Below are positions 33,764-42,604 of a stretch of DNA of 64,000 nucleotides, piece by piece. A program made the position numbers and the translations under genes. Location: assembly GCA_050485365.1 (NCBI GenBank), contig JBJHBH010000002.1:1-64000 (forward strand), given 5' to 3'. Under the pieces are notes generated by a model. It saw only the letters and a list, made by a program, of their open reading frames with translations. It had not been told where the DNA came from and did no database searches. This DNA is from JARFUG01 sp050485365. Its GTDB lineage: Bacteria; Desulfobacterota; Desulfuromonadia; Desulfuromonadales; JACZKF01. Numbering within the stretch: position 1 is the stretch's first letter; every line of letters begins with the position of its first letter.

Positions 33764-35494
33764 ATGACAGTCTCCTCCATCATGAAGATTTCCTATCTCC
33801 AGCGCACGTTCTACATCACCCACCTCACCGGCTTTCTCGCGGGCATCTCCTTTCCTTTCATCGCCTACCCTTTGGTCGGCTCTCAAGCCTTCTCCCTCCC
33901 CTTCGTCGCCATCTGCCTGGCCATGGGTTTCGCCGTGGGGGCCATGATGTTCTTTTACGTTCTGATCACCCTGAAGAGCCAGCTGCGCCGCCAGCTCGAC
34001 ATTCTCGCCCCCCTCATCGGCAAGCTCGACCTGCCGGCCGAGACGGTTGAGGCGCTGCAGGAGTCGATGGAGAAGGCGGTGCTGCAGTTCCAGGGGCTCA
34101 ACCGCAACTTTTTGACGACCATCGACCACTTCGTCCCCCACTACCGCTCCCTCGCCGACTCGAGCCGCTATCTGAGCGATCGGGCCCAGGACGGCATCCG
34201 GGCCGCCCAGGCGATCCGCAAGGACATCACCGCCATGGCGCAAAAGCAGGACGAGGTGATGCAGATGGTGCAGAACCTCACCGACCGGGCCCAGAACGAG
34301 GCGGCCATCTCGCGCGAGCTCTCGGCCTCGCTGGAAGAGATGGCGCAGGCGATGGAGATCTCCACCGCCAAGTTCCTCGAAACCACCACCAGCGTCGACG
34401 AGATGACCTCGAGCGTTCGCGAAACGGCGGCCCAGACCGACGACATCGCCCGCTCGGTGGAGGGGACGGCGAGGGATCTCGAATCGATCGGCGGGGCGCT
34501 GGAGCGCATCCGCAACGGCTCGTTTTCCGGCGCCCGCATCACCGAGACGGTGAAGAAGGACGCCGAGTCCGGCCTGCAGGTGGTGCGCGCCTCGATGGAG
34601 GAGATGGAGCGCATCGAGCAGGAGAGCCGCCGGGCGAGCGGGGCGATGGAGCGCCTGTCGCGCCAGACGGGCGAGGTGGTCAAGATCATCGAGGTGATCA
34701 AGGAGCTCGTCTCGGACACCGAACTGCTCGCCTTCAACGCCGCCATCATCGCCGCCAAGGCCGGCGAGGAGGGGAAGGGCTTTTCCGTCGTCGCCGAGGA
34801 GATCCGCGACCTGGCCGACCGCACCACCTCCAGCGCTCAGGACATTCACCGCATCGTCAAGGCGATCGGCGGCGACACCCGCGAGGTCACCGAGGCGGTC
34901 GAGGCGACGAGCAAGCGCATCGCCCGCGGCAAGGAGCTCTCCCTCTCCACCGGTCAGGCGCTGCGCAAGATCGTGCAGAGCTCCAGCGAAGCGGCGCTGG
35001 CCAGCGACGAGATCGCCAACCTCACCCTCGCCGAGGAGAAGCGCGCCCGCGCCCTTCTCGACGACGCCGGACGCAGCCTGCGCTCGGTGAAGGCCATCGC
35101 CCGCACCATGCGCGAGCAGCAAAACGCCATCGCCCGCATTCAGGACGGCGTCTCCGAGATGAAGGGGGCCGCCGATCTCATCGCCCGGGGGATGGAGGAG
35201 CAGGTGCGCGCCAACCGCGAGTTCGACAGAGGGCTGCTCGATCGCGAGAGCCAGATCCAGGCGATCCACGCCGCGACGTCGTTCCAGCAAAGCACCGTCA
35301 AGCTCGTCTTCGCCCATTTCGAATCGTCCGAAGAGCGCCTGCGCCGAAACACCGAGCGCTCTCAGATCATCCTGCGCGAGATCGCCGAGCTCGAGGTTCT
35401 GGCCGAGACGCTGCGCGAGCTCGTCTCGACCTTCGAGGGGCGCATCGCTTCTTCCTACGCCCACGCCCCGGCGCTCCAGGCCCCCGAGGCCTGA
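33764..35494 (+). CDS. Methyl-accepting chemotaxis protein without a periplasmic sensor domain
   Basis: The 576-residue protein has two membrane helices close together (about 15-38 and 43-67) with only a few residues between, so no periplasmic ligand domain. A long coiled-coil follows, with the signalling hairpin at about 325-365: LLAFNAAIIAAKAGEEGKGF, then SVVAEEIRDLADRT. That hairpin binds CheA/CheW. The IIAAKAGEEGKG variant differs slightly from the usual IEAARAGEQGRG. No HAMP or pentapeptide tether was seen. ATG 33764 has AAGGGG upstream. It may sense a membrane or cytoplasmic signal. Confidence 0.88.
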   Translation: MTVSSIMKISYLQRTFYITHLTGFLAGISFPFIAYPLVGSQAFSLPFVAICLAMGFAVGAMMFFYVLITLKSQLRRQLDILAPLIGKLDLPAETVEALQESMEKAVLQFQGLNRNFLTTIDHFVPHYRSLADSSRYLSDRAQDGIRAAQAIRKDITAMAQKQDEVMQMVQNLTDRAQNEAAISRELSASLEEMAQAMEISTAKFLETTTSVDEMTSSVRETAAQTDDIARSVEGTARDLESIGGALERIRNGSFSGARITETVKKDAESGLQVVRASMEEMERIEQESRRASGAMERLSRQTGEVVKIIEVIKELVSDTELLAFNAAIIAAKAGEEGKGFSVVAEEIRDLADRTTSSAQDIHRIVKAIGGDTREVTEAVEATSKRIARGKELSLSTGQALRKIVQSSSEAALASDEIANLTLAEEKRARALLDDAGRSLRSVKAIARTMREQQNAIARIQDGVSEMKGAADLIARGMEEQVRANREFDRGLLDRESQIQAIHAATSFQQSTVKLVFAHFESSEERLRRNTERSQIILREIAELEVLAETLRELVSTFEGRIASSYAHAPALQAPEA

Positions 35495-35598
35495 GCTCTC
35501 TCTCCCCCCGCCCTCACCCCTTCCGTCGACGCCGCCTCCATCGGGCAACTTCGATAGAACAATTTTTTACTGATCACGTCCGCTTCGCACACACAAAG

Positions 35599-35635
35599 AC
35601 TCCCCCCTTAAAGGGGGACAAGGGGGGGACTTGAG
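35599..35635. repeat. CCCCCCTT/AAAGGGGG intergenic repeat
   Basis: GACTCCCCCCTT (35599-35610) pairs with AAAGGGGGAC, followed by AAGGGGGGGACTTGAG. It is related to the element at 24850-24912. The rest of the 262-base gap (35495-35756) is AT-rich near 35680-35712 and has no gene. Confidence 0.6.
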
Positions 35636-35756
35636 ACATCCCGAAGCAATTAAGCCCATGCCTCCTCCATTATTCAATTGCAATTAACAAACATTGTTTT
35701 AAAATATTGTTGTCCGTCGGCCGAATTCGTCTCTTCTTGAGGGGAAGGAACAGGGT

Positions 35757-37763
35757 ATGGGGGGACTCGGAATGAGAGAGTGGTCGCTGAGGACCCGCCT
35801 GACCGTCCTCTTCTCGGTGCTGACGGGGGCGATCCTGTGCGTCGTGGCCGTCGCTGCGCTGCGTCACTTCGAAAACGAGTACCGCAGGACGTCCGCCAAA
35901 AACCAGCACTCCCTCACGGCCGCCATGGCCCGAGAAGCCGACAGCCGGCTTCAGGCGGCCGTGGTGCAGCTTTCGTCCGTGGCCGAGGCGTACCCGCGCG
36001 ACGCCCTCGGCGATCCCCCCACGGCCGAACAGACCCTCTCGGCTCAGAAGGGGGCCCTGGTGACGTTCGACAGGGGGATCCTCCTGCTGTCGCCGCGCGG
36101 GCCTCTCGGCTTCGTCGGCCCATCCCCTCCCCCCACCTTCGCCGAGGCGTTTGAATTCAGCGCTTTGGCACGAAACGGCGCGCCGCATCTGTACGGCCCC
36201 TTTCCCGATGAGTCGAGCACCCGGGCGCATATCGTCGTCGCGGCGCCGATTCGCGATGAAGACGGGGCGACGACGGCCGTTCTGCTCGGCGGGTTCGACG
36301 CCACGGCCGATCGCCTCCTGGGCTCCCTCCCCGATCTTCGCATCGCCGAAGGGGGGCATTTCTTCCTGCGAGGGCCGGATCACGGCGTCTCTCTGAGCGG
36401 CGCGCCGGTGCGCGAAGCAGCCGCCGCGAAGGCGCTCCTCTCCGAGGCCCCCCTCGCCGTCGCCGGGTGGAGCCTCTCGGCCGAGATTTCCCTCCCCCAA
36501 GCCCCCATCCGCAGCGCCCGCCTCTATATCGTCGGAGCCCTCGGCGCGCTGGCCCCCCTTTGCACCCTCATCGTCTGGCTCTTCATGCGCCGGCTGACCG
36601 CACCGCTGGCGCAGATCGGCTCCCGGGTCAAGGCCATCACCGAAGGGGAGACCGAACTGGCCCCGCTGCCCGTCGCTCCGCATGAGGAGATCGCCCTGCT
36701 GACCAACGCCTTCAATACCATGCAGGAAGAGATCGTTCGTCGAGGCAGGGCGATCGAGGAACAGAAGGAGTTCGCCGAGGCGCTGGTTCAATACGCCGCG
36801 GCGCCGATCTTCGTGATCGACCGCCATCACAAAGTGATCTCCTGGAACAAGGCGTGCGAGGAGCTGACGGGGCTTTGCGCCGCCGAGCTCAAGGGGACCG
36901 ACCTTCAGTGGCGCGGATTTTACGAGCACCCCCGTCCCTGCCTGGCCGATTTCGTCGTGGAGAGCCGCTACGATGAGCTCTCCGACTACTTCAGCGCCCA
37001 CTCTCCGGCGCGCCTCGTCGGCGAGGGGCTGCAGGCCGAGGGGTGGCGCAAGACCCCCGGGGGGCGAGTCTGCTACCTGATCTTCAGCGCCGCCCCCATC
37101 CGCAACAACCGCGGCGAAATCGTCGCCGCCATTGAAACCCTCGAGGACATCACCGAGCGAAAGAATGCCGAAACGCGCCTGAAGCAGATGGCCCACTTCG
37201 ACTTTCTCACCGGGCTCCCCAACCGGGCGCTCTTTTTCGACCGCCTCGAGGTGGGGGTCGACGAAGCGAAGCGCTACGGGCACCGGATCGCCCTGCTCTT
37301 CATCGACCTGAACGGCTTCAAGGAGATCAACGACAGCCTCGGACACGACGCCGGAGACGTGGCCCTCGCCGAGCTCGCCCAACGCCTCAAAGGGTGCGTG
37401 CGCACCTGCGACACGGTGGCGCGCATGGGGGGCGATGAGTTCACCGTCATTCTGGGCCGCATCACCGAGCCGAAGGAGGCCGCCCTGGTCACCCGCCGCA
37501 TCGCCGACGCCTTCGCCTCGCCGGTGTGCAGCGGCGACCTCGTTCTGACTCTCGGGGCGAGCATCGGCATCAGCGTCTATCCCGAGGACGGCACCGACGG
37601 GGCGACGCTGCTGAAAAAAGCGGACACGGCCATGTACCGCGCCAAGGCGCGGGGCGGGGGGATTCTCTTCGCCGCCGAAGGGGAACCGTTCTACCGGATC
37701 GACGAGGAGCCCTGGCAGGACGAAGGGGAGGGAAACGCCCGGAAAGAGGGGATCGGAAGTTGA
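35757..37763 (+). CDS. Membrane diguanylate cyclase: Cache-HAMP-PAS-GGDEF
   Basis: The 668-residue protein has a membrane helix at about 17-38, a periplasmic sensor domain to about 250, a second helix (LYIVGALGALAPLCTLIVWL), a HAMP segment, a PAS domain (about 340-465, beginning APIFVIDRHHKVISWNKACE) and a GGDEF domain. The active site is RMGGDEFTVIL near residue 560, and RTCD five residues before it is the inhibitory site for product c-di-GMP. It makes c-di-GMP from GTP in response to an external signal. No EAL domain. Start 35757 or 35772 are both possible. It converges with another cyclase gene at 37927. Confidence 0.9.
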   Translation: MGGLGMREWSLRTRLTVLFSVLTGAILCVVAVAALRHFENEYRRTSAKNQHSLTAAMAREADSRLQAAVVQLSSVAEAYPRDALGDPPTAEQTLSAQKGALVTFDRGILLLSPRGPLGFVGPSPPPTFAEAFEFSALARNGAPHLYGPFPDESSTRAHIVVAAPIRDEDGATTAVLLGGFDATADRLLGSLPDLRIAEGGHFFLRGPDHGVSLSGAPVREAAAAKALLSEAPLAVAGWSLSAEISLPQAPIRSARLYIVGALGALAPLCTLIVWLFMRRLTAPLAQIGSRVKAITEGETELAPLPVAPHEEIALLTNAFNTMQEEIVRRGRAIEEQKEFAEALVQYAAAPIFVIDRHHKVISWNKACEELTGLCAAELKGTDLQWRGFYEHPRPCLADFVVESRYDELSDYFSAHSPARLVGEGLQAEGWRKTPGGRVCYLIFSAAPIRNNRGEIVAAIETLEDITERKNAETRLKQMAHFDFLTGLPNRALFFDRLEVGVDEAKRYGHRIALLFIDLNGFKEINDSLGHDAGDVALAELAQRLKGCVRTCDTVARMGGDEFTVILGRITEPKEAALVTRRIADAFASPVCSGDLVLTLGASIGISVYPEDGTDGATLLKKADTAMYRAKARGGGILFAAEGEPFYRIDEEPWQDEGEGNARKEGIGS

Positions 37764-37779
37764 ACGATGCGAAAAAATC

Positions 37780-37914
37780 GGTATTTATTCGCCTTGTGGG
37801 GTCGCGGCTCACATGACAAGGTGTCTGGCGCCATGGACGGCGCCAGTCAAGCGGCCATGGACGGCGAAAAGCGTCCCTTGGCATGGGAGTTGGGACCCCA
37901 TGCTGAACAGTTAC
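37780..37914 (+). repeat. Palindromic intergenic element, copy B (135 bp)
   Basis: It runs from GGTATTTATTC to CTGAACAGTTAC. Outer arms TGGGGTC / GACCCCA and inner arms GGCTC-A-CATG / CATG-G-GAG pair with few mismatches. It has the long interior (GGCGCCATGGACGGCGCCAG) that copies A, C and E lack. It fills the gap between the two converging cyclase genes. Confidence 0.88.
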
Positions 37915-37926
37915 AAAATCCGAAGC

Positions 37927-40900
37927 TCACAGCCCCTCGTGACCCACCCGGTTGCGCCCCTCGTCTTTGGCGCGATAGAGGGCCCGGTCGGCGCGGGCGA
38001 GGGCTTCGACCCGCTCGTCCTCTTTCCTCAGCAGGGTCACTCCCACGCTCAGCGTCACCCGAATGTCGTCGGCGCCGCTTCGGGCGGGCGTCTGCGCGAA
38101 GGCGTCGCGCAGACGCTCGGCGAAGCGCAGCGCCCCCTCGCCGTCGGTGCCGGGGAGCAGAACGGCGAACTCTTCGCCGCCCAGCCTGCCGATGAGGTCG
38201 ATCTTGCGCAGCATCTGCTGAGCGAGCCGGGCGAAGTGCTTCAGAACGTCGTCGCCGGCGGCGTGCCCGTAGGTGTCGTTGACGCGCTTGAAGCGGTCGA
38301 GATCGACCATGAGCAGGGCCACCGGCTTTCCGAGGCGCTTGAAGCGCGCCAGCTCGTGGTCCATACGCTCCAGAAAAAAGCGCCGGTTGGCGACCCCGGT
38401 GAGAGCGTCGGTAGTGGCGAGGCGCCGCAGCTCGGCCTCGTAGGCCTTGCGCTCGGTGAGGTCCTGAAAGACGACGACGGCGCCGTCGCGCTCTCCATCC
38501 TCCTCGACGGGGTTGACGACAAGCTGCACCGCAAAGCCGGTGCCGTCCTTGCGGATGAACCACTCCTCGGCGCGGCGCGAGAGCCCGTCCTCGATGGTGC
38601 GGAAGATCGGGCACTTGGCGGCGGGATAGTCACTGCCGTCGGGGCGGTGGTGGTGAAAGAGGGCGTGCGGGTCGGCATCGAGAACTTCGGCAAGGGTGAA
38701 GCCGAGCATCCGCAGCGCCGCGGGATTGACGAAGGTGAGCTTCCCCGTGCGGTCGACGCCGTAGATCCCCTCCCCCGCCGCCATGAGCAGCACCTTGTTG
38801 CGCCGCGAGAGGCGCTCGACTTCGGCCCGAGCGGCGCGCTCCTCGCCGACGAGCTCCCCCAGCCGCTCGTTGACCCGGAGCAGCGCCGATTCGGCGCGCT
38901 TTCGCGCGGCGGTGTCCCACGCGAGGTCGGCCAACAGCGAGACGGTTTCCACATCCCACGAGGTGTAGTTCTCGGTCTTGTTCCCCACCCCGAGGATCGC
39001 CACGATCGACTCTCCCCGAAAGAGCGGAACGACGAGCTGTCGCTCGATGGGCACATGCCCTTCGGGGAGCCCCCGGCGGTGGAGCAAGGCGGCGTAGTCG
39101 TTGTGGATGATCGCCCGGCCCTCGCGCACGCAGTCGACCCAGACCCCGGCCTTCTCCACGTCGTAGTGCATTCCCGCCCCATCCATGGTGCAGGCCCTAT
39201 GCAGCGTCGCGCTCGACCACATCTGCAGTTCCAGCGTCTGTTGGTCTTCGCGCAGAAAATGGAAAAAGCCGATGCGGCTCGCGGTCAGCCGCTCGGCCTG
39301 GTCGATCGTCTCGCGCAGAAACTCCTCCAGCGAATGGGTCAGGGCGTAGTCGATCAGGTGCAGGCGCGCCCGGGAGAGGGCGTCCGCTCGCCGCCGCTCG
39401 GTGATGTCCTGCAGGCTGAACTGGAGCAGCTGCCGTCCCTGATGCTGAAAAGCCATCAGGTGCACCTCGGCGTCCCAGATCTCTCCGTCGGGGCGTCGGT
39501 GACGCCACTCGAAACGGTGCGATCCCCCCGCGCGGGCAGCCTCGATGCGGCCCTGCGCCGCCTCGGCCGACGCCGTCCCGTCGGGCTGCAGCGGAGCCGA
39601 GACGTCCAGCGGACTCCGACCCACGAGCGCCTTCGCGTCCTCGACGCGATACAGCCGAAGCGCTGCGGCGTTGCAGTCGATGAAGCGGCCGCCCGCCGGG
39701 TCCATGACCACCATGGCGACATGCGATTCGGCGAAGAGGAGCCGGTTGTACGCCTCGCTCTCGCGCAGGGCCTTTTCGGCCTCAATGCGGGTGGTGATGT
39801 CGTGGATGATGGAGAAGAGGAGCGTTCCGTTTTCAGTCTCGATGGGCGAGGAATGGACCTCGACGGTGCGGACCTCGCCGTCGGCGAGGCGATGGGGAAA
39901 GATGAAGTAATTGCGCCTCTGCTCGAGGGCGTTTCGTCGCTCGGCGGCGATCTGCTCCTCACCGAGCATGTTGATCTCGGCGACGCTCATCGCGCGCAGG
40001 AGATCGGCCGGATAGCCGTAGAAGCGCGCGGCGGCGGCGTTGGCGTCGACGATCCTCCCGGAGGCGGGATCGACCAGGAGCATTACCGCATCGTGGCGGT
40101 GAAACAAGCCCCGGAAATGCTCTTCGCTTCGGCGAAGCTCGGCGGTCACGTCATCGATGCGGCGCTGCAGGCTGTTGCGGGTGGCGCCGTAGAGCCAAAG
40201 CAGAAGAAGCTGAGAAGCGACGTATCCGCCGACAAGCGCCGCCGCATCGACGCGGCGGTGACGCTCGTGGGCGGCGAAGGGCTCGGAACGGTCGCGCCAG
40301 ACGACGACCATACCGACAGGGGGGCGCGCCGGATCGCGTCCATGAAGGTAGTCGTGAAGGGGGAAGGTGGTCACATGCCAGCGCCGCCCGCCCCAGGCGG
40401 CCTTGAAAGAGCGGAGCGGCTCTTCGCCCAACGGCACGGATCCGCTCATCAGCCACGGCGTCGCCTCGGAGCGGGACGTCGATGCCAGATAGCTCCCCGT
40501 CTTCTCGATCAGGGGGCCGTTCAATCCGAGGTATTCCGCCCAGACGGTCTCCTCCACGACGCGGCGTTCGAGCAGGACGGCGACCCCGGCGTCGGCGAGG
40601 CGATCGAAGTACTCGACCTGCGAGCGAAGCGACATCCCCGCCTCCAGCACACCGATGCGTCCTCCCTGCGGGTCTTTGACGGGCACCACCGCCCGCAGCC
40701 CCGAGAAGGCGCGGCCGATCTCGAAGCCGCTGCGGGGAATTCCGTCGGCGTTGACGTCCTCGATGACGGCACGCACCCCGTCGAGGCGGTCGCCGAAGCG
40801 CTCGGGGGCGTGCACCCGCAGAAACGACTTCGCGCCGGGTCCGAGGTGAAAATGGAGCTGCTGCGCGCCGAATTGCCGCTGCAGATCGCTCCAGCTCGGC

Positions 40901-41217
40901 CCCAGGTGCTCCAACAACTCGGCGCGCGCACGCGCCGCCCTCTCTCCACCCGGCCCCTCGGCCTCACCTTCCTTCCCGTCGAGAAAGGCGCGCCGGACCT
41001 TGGGGTCTGCGGCGACGAAGGAGGCGAGAACGTACATCTGGCGCTCTAGCTGAGCTTCGGCGATGCGAAAGAGGTCCTGTAGCTCGGCGGATTCGCGGTG
41101 GAGACGCCGCTCGAACTCCGCAGCGTCTCGGTGCCAGAAAAAGACGCCGATGCACAGGAAAAAGGCCGCCAGCAGGACGGAAGGGAAGAGAGTATTTCTC
41201 AGCGAGAATTTCTTCAT
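37927..41217 (-). CDS. Multidomain sensor diguanylate cyclase: Cache-PAS-PAS-GAF-PAS-GGDEF
   Basis: The 1096-residue protein starts with a membrane helix (SLRNTLFPSVLLAAFFLCIG), a periplasmic sensor domain to about 330, and a second helix (ALVGGYVASQLLLLWLYG). Then follow PAS domains (FHRHDAVMLLVDPASGRIVD; ESHVAMVVMDPAGGRFIDCN), a GAF domain (SRIGFFHFLREDQQTLELQM), another PAS with CPIFRTIEDG, and a GGDEF domain with RLGGEEFAVLLPG near residue 1013. RKID five residues before it forms an inhibitory site. It should synthesise c-di-GMP. ATG 41217 is chosen because the signal-anchor begins there. The ribosome site is weak. Confidence 0.9.
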   Translation of the reverse strand: MKKFSLRNTLFPSVLLAAFFLCIGVFFWHRDAAEFERRLHRESAELQDLFRIAEAQLERQMYVLASFVAADPKVRRAFLDGKEGEAEGPGGERAARARAELLEHLGPSWSDLQRQFGAQQLHFHLGPGAKSFLRVHAPERFGDRLDGVRAVIEDVNADGIPRSGFEIGRAFSGLRAVVPVKDPQGGRIGVLEAGMSLRSQVEYFDRLADAGVAVLLERRVVEETVWAEYLGLNGPLIEKTGSYLASTSRSEATPWLMSGSVPLGEEPLRSFKAAWGGRRWHVTTFPLHDYLHGRDPARPPVGMVVVWRDRSEPFAAHERHRRVDAAALVGGYVASQLLLLWLYGATRNSLQRRIDDVTAELRRSEEHFRGLFHRHDAVMLLVDPASGRIVDANAAAARFYGYPADLLRAMSVAEINMLGEEQIAAERRNALEQRRNYFIFPHRLADGEVRTVEVHSSPIETENGTLLFSIIHDITTRIEAEKALRESEAYNRLLFAESHVAMVVMDPAGGRFIDCNAAALRLYRVEDAKALVGRSPLDVSAPLQPDGTASAEAAQGRIEAARAGGSHRFEWRHRRPDGEIWDAEVHLMAFQHQGRQLLQFSLQDITERRRADALSRARLHLIDYALTHSLEEFLRETIDQAERLTASRIGFFHFLREDQQTLELQMWSSATLHRACTMDGAGMHYDVEKAGVWVDCVREGRAIIHNDYAALLHRRGLPEGHVPIERQLVVPLFRGESIVAILGVGNKTENYTSWDVETVSLLADLAWDTAARKRAESALLRVNERLGELVGEERAARAEVERLSRRNKVLLMAAGEGIYGVDRTGKLTFVNPAALRMLGFTLAEVLDADPHALFHHHRPDGSDYPAAKCPIFRTIEDGLSRRAEEWFIRKDGTGFAVQLVVNPVEEDGERDGAVVVFQDLTERKAYEAELRRLATTDALTGVANRRFFLERMDHELARFKRLGKPVALLMVDLDRFKRVNDTYGHAAGDDVLKHFARLAQQMLRKIDLIGRLGGEEFAVLLPGTDGEGALRFAERLRDAFAQTPARSGADDIRVTLSVGVTLLRKEDERVEALARADRALYRAKDEGRNRVGHEGL

Positions 41218-41386
41218 ATCATGCGTCGCGGCGTAAAGGTGGGGTGTTGAGACGATTCTCACCCATACCGCCGCCGTTGTCTAGGATTTCCGACCGCGCT
41301 CGCCAAAAGGATGAAACCGCGGCGCCGAAGGGACCGAAAAGCGGACCATCGGCCGGACAACTGCTTCGATCTTCGTCTGTTTTCGG

Positions 41387-41416
41387 TTGAAATGAGCCTT
41401 GGGGTGGGCCTATACT
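41387..41416 (+). promoter_or_regulatory. Candidate sigma70 promoter for the three-gene envelope operon
   Basis: TTGAAA (41387-41392) and TATACT (41411-41416) are separated by 18 bases. It lies about 100 bases before the start at 41522. Confidence 0.6.
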
Positions 41417-41521
41417 GTGGCGGTCCGATTGAATGAAAATGGAGGGCCGCTCCCCCCTCACGCTTCGCCGCGCAACAACGCGAAGGTCCCGTTTCATCCC
41501 CTTCACTCCCGATCAGGTATC

Positions 41522-42604
41522 ATGAAGACACCCGCTTCCGAAAAGACCTCCTTCAAATGGCTCCTCGGCGCCCTGGTGCTCGGCATCGTTCTGGGGGCCT
41601 GCTTCACCATCCTGTTGCGCGCGCCCTCTTCCTCGGCCCCCCTTTTCGCCGCCGAAGCGGTGTCGCCGAAGGTCGACCGGGCCCTGTCCGAAGGGCTGGA
41701 GCGCGCCAAGAGGCTCGCCGACCAGGGGAAAGCACCCGAGGCGGTGGAGCTGCTCGAATCGCTCATCGTCCGCTTCCCCAAGGCGCCCGAGCCGTACAAC
41801 AATCTGGCCGCCGTTCTTGCCCTGCAGGGCGAGTTGGAGGCGGGGCGCGAGCTTCTTGAAAAAGCGCTGCGCACCCACGAGGGGTACTCGGCCGCCTACG
41901 ACAATTTGGGGATCATCTTCTCCGAGATTGCCCGCACCTCCTACGGCAAGGCCCTTCGCCTCGACATCCCCCCGAGCACGCCCGACCTCAAGGTCGTCAC
42001 CGCCGCCCGCCCCGCTCCCGCTTCGGTGGCCTCGGACATCCTCAGGGACGAGCCCGAAAGCGCGCCGCCCCGCGAAGAGCCGGCGAAAGAGGTCCGCACC
42101 GCGGCTGCCCCCCCTGCGGCGGCGCAGCGGCCCGAGCCGCCCCCGGCGCAGCCCGCCGCTCCCCCGGCTCCGGCTCAGGCTCCCGCCGCCCCCTCTGCCC
42201 CCGCCCCGGCAGCGGCGGCACCGCAGGCGGCGCCGACCGCGCCTGCGAACGACCAGCGCGAGGCGGTTCTGCAGACGCTCCGGGAGTGGGCCGCCGCCTG
42301 GTCGGCCCGCGACGTGCCGCTCTATCTTTCGTACTACAGCGAGCACTTCCGCCCCGACGACGGCATGGACCGCGCCGCCTGGGAAGAGCTTCGCCATCAG
42401 AGGATCCGCCACCCCTCGCGCATCCGGGTGACCCTCAGCGACATCCAGCTCAGCTGGACCGGCCCCGATTCGGTGCAGGTCACGATGGTGCAGGACTACG
42501 ACGCCGACACCTACAAAGGACGTTCGCGCAAGGCGATGAACCTGGTGAAGGAAGGGGGCGCCTGGCGCATCCTGACTGAGAACTCCCTCGGAACCGCACG
42601 GTGA
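41522..42604 (+). CDS. TPR protein with C-terminal NTF2-like (Cds6-type) domain
   Basis: The 360-residue protein has a signal anchor (WLLGALVLGIVLGACFTILL), TPR-like repeats at about 60-150 (AVELLESLIVRFPKAPEPYN, ELEAGRELLEKALRTHEGYS), a long Pro/Ala-rich linker (about 175-245) and a C-terminal domain from LQTLREWAAAWSARDVPLYL to WRILTENSL. That domain resembles the NTF2-like tail found in Cds6-type L,D-transpeptidases and recurs in the two next genes. It probably acts in the periplasm on or near the cell wall. Its stop overlaps the next start (GTGA). Confidence 0.8.
   Translation: MKTPASEKTSFKWLLGALVLGIVLGACFTILLRAPSSSAPLFAAEAVSPKVDRALSEGLERAKRLADQGKAPEAVELLESLIVRFPKAPEPYNNLAAVLALQGELEAGRELLEKALRTHEGYSAAYDNLGIIFSEIARTSYGKALRLDIPPSTPDLKVVTAARPAPASVASDILRDEPESAPPREEPAKEVRTAAAPPAAAQRPEPPPAQPAAPPAPAQAPAAPSAPAPAAAAPQAAPTAPANDQREAVLQTLREWAAAWSARDVPLYLSYYSEHFRPDDGMDRAAWEELRHQRIRHPSRIRVTLSDIQLSWTGPDSVQVTMVQDYDADTYKGRSRKAMNLVKEGGAWRILTENSLGTAR

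Noticed and set aside
37765..37926. Strong hairpin between the cyclase genes as a terminator
   Set aside because: The stems belong to the dispersed palindromic element and no T run follows. Termination may still occur but cannot be claimed.
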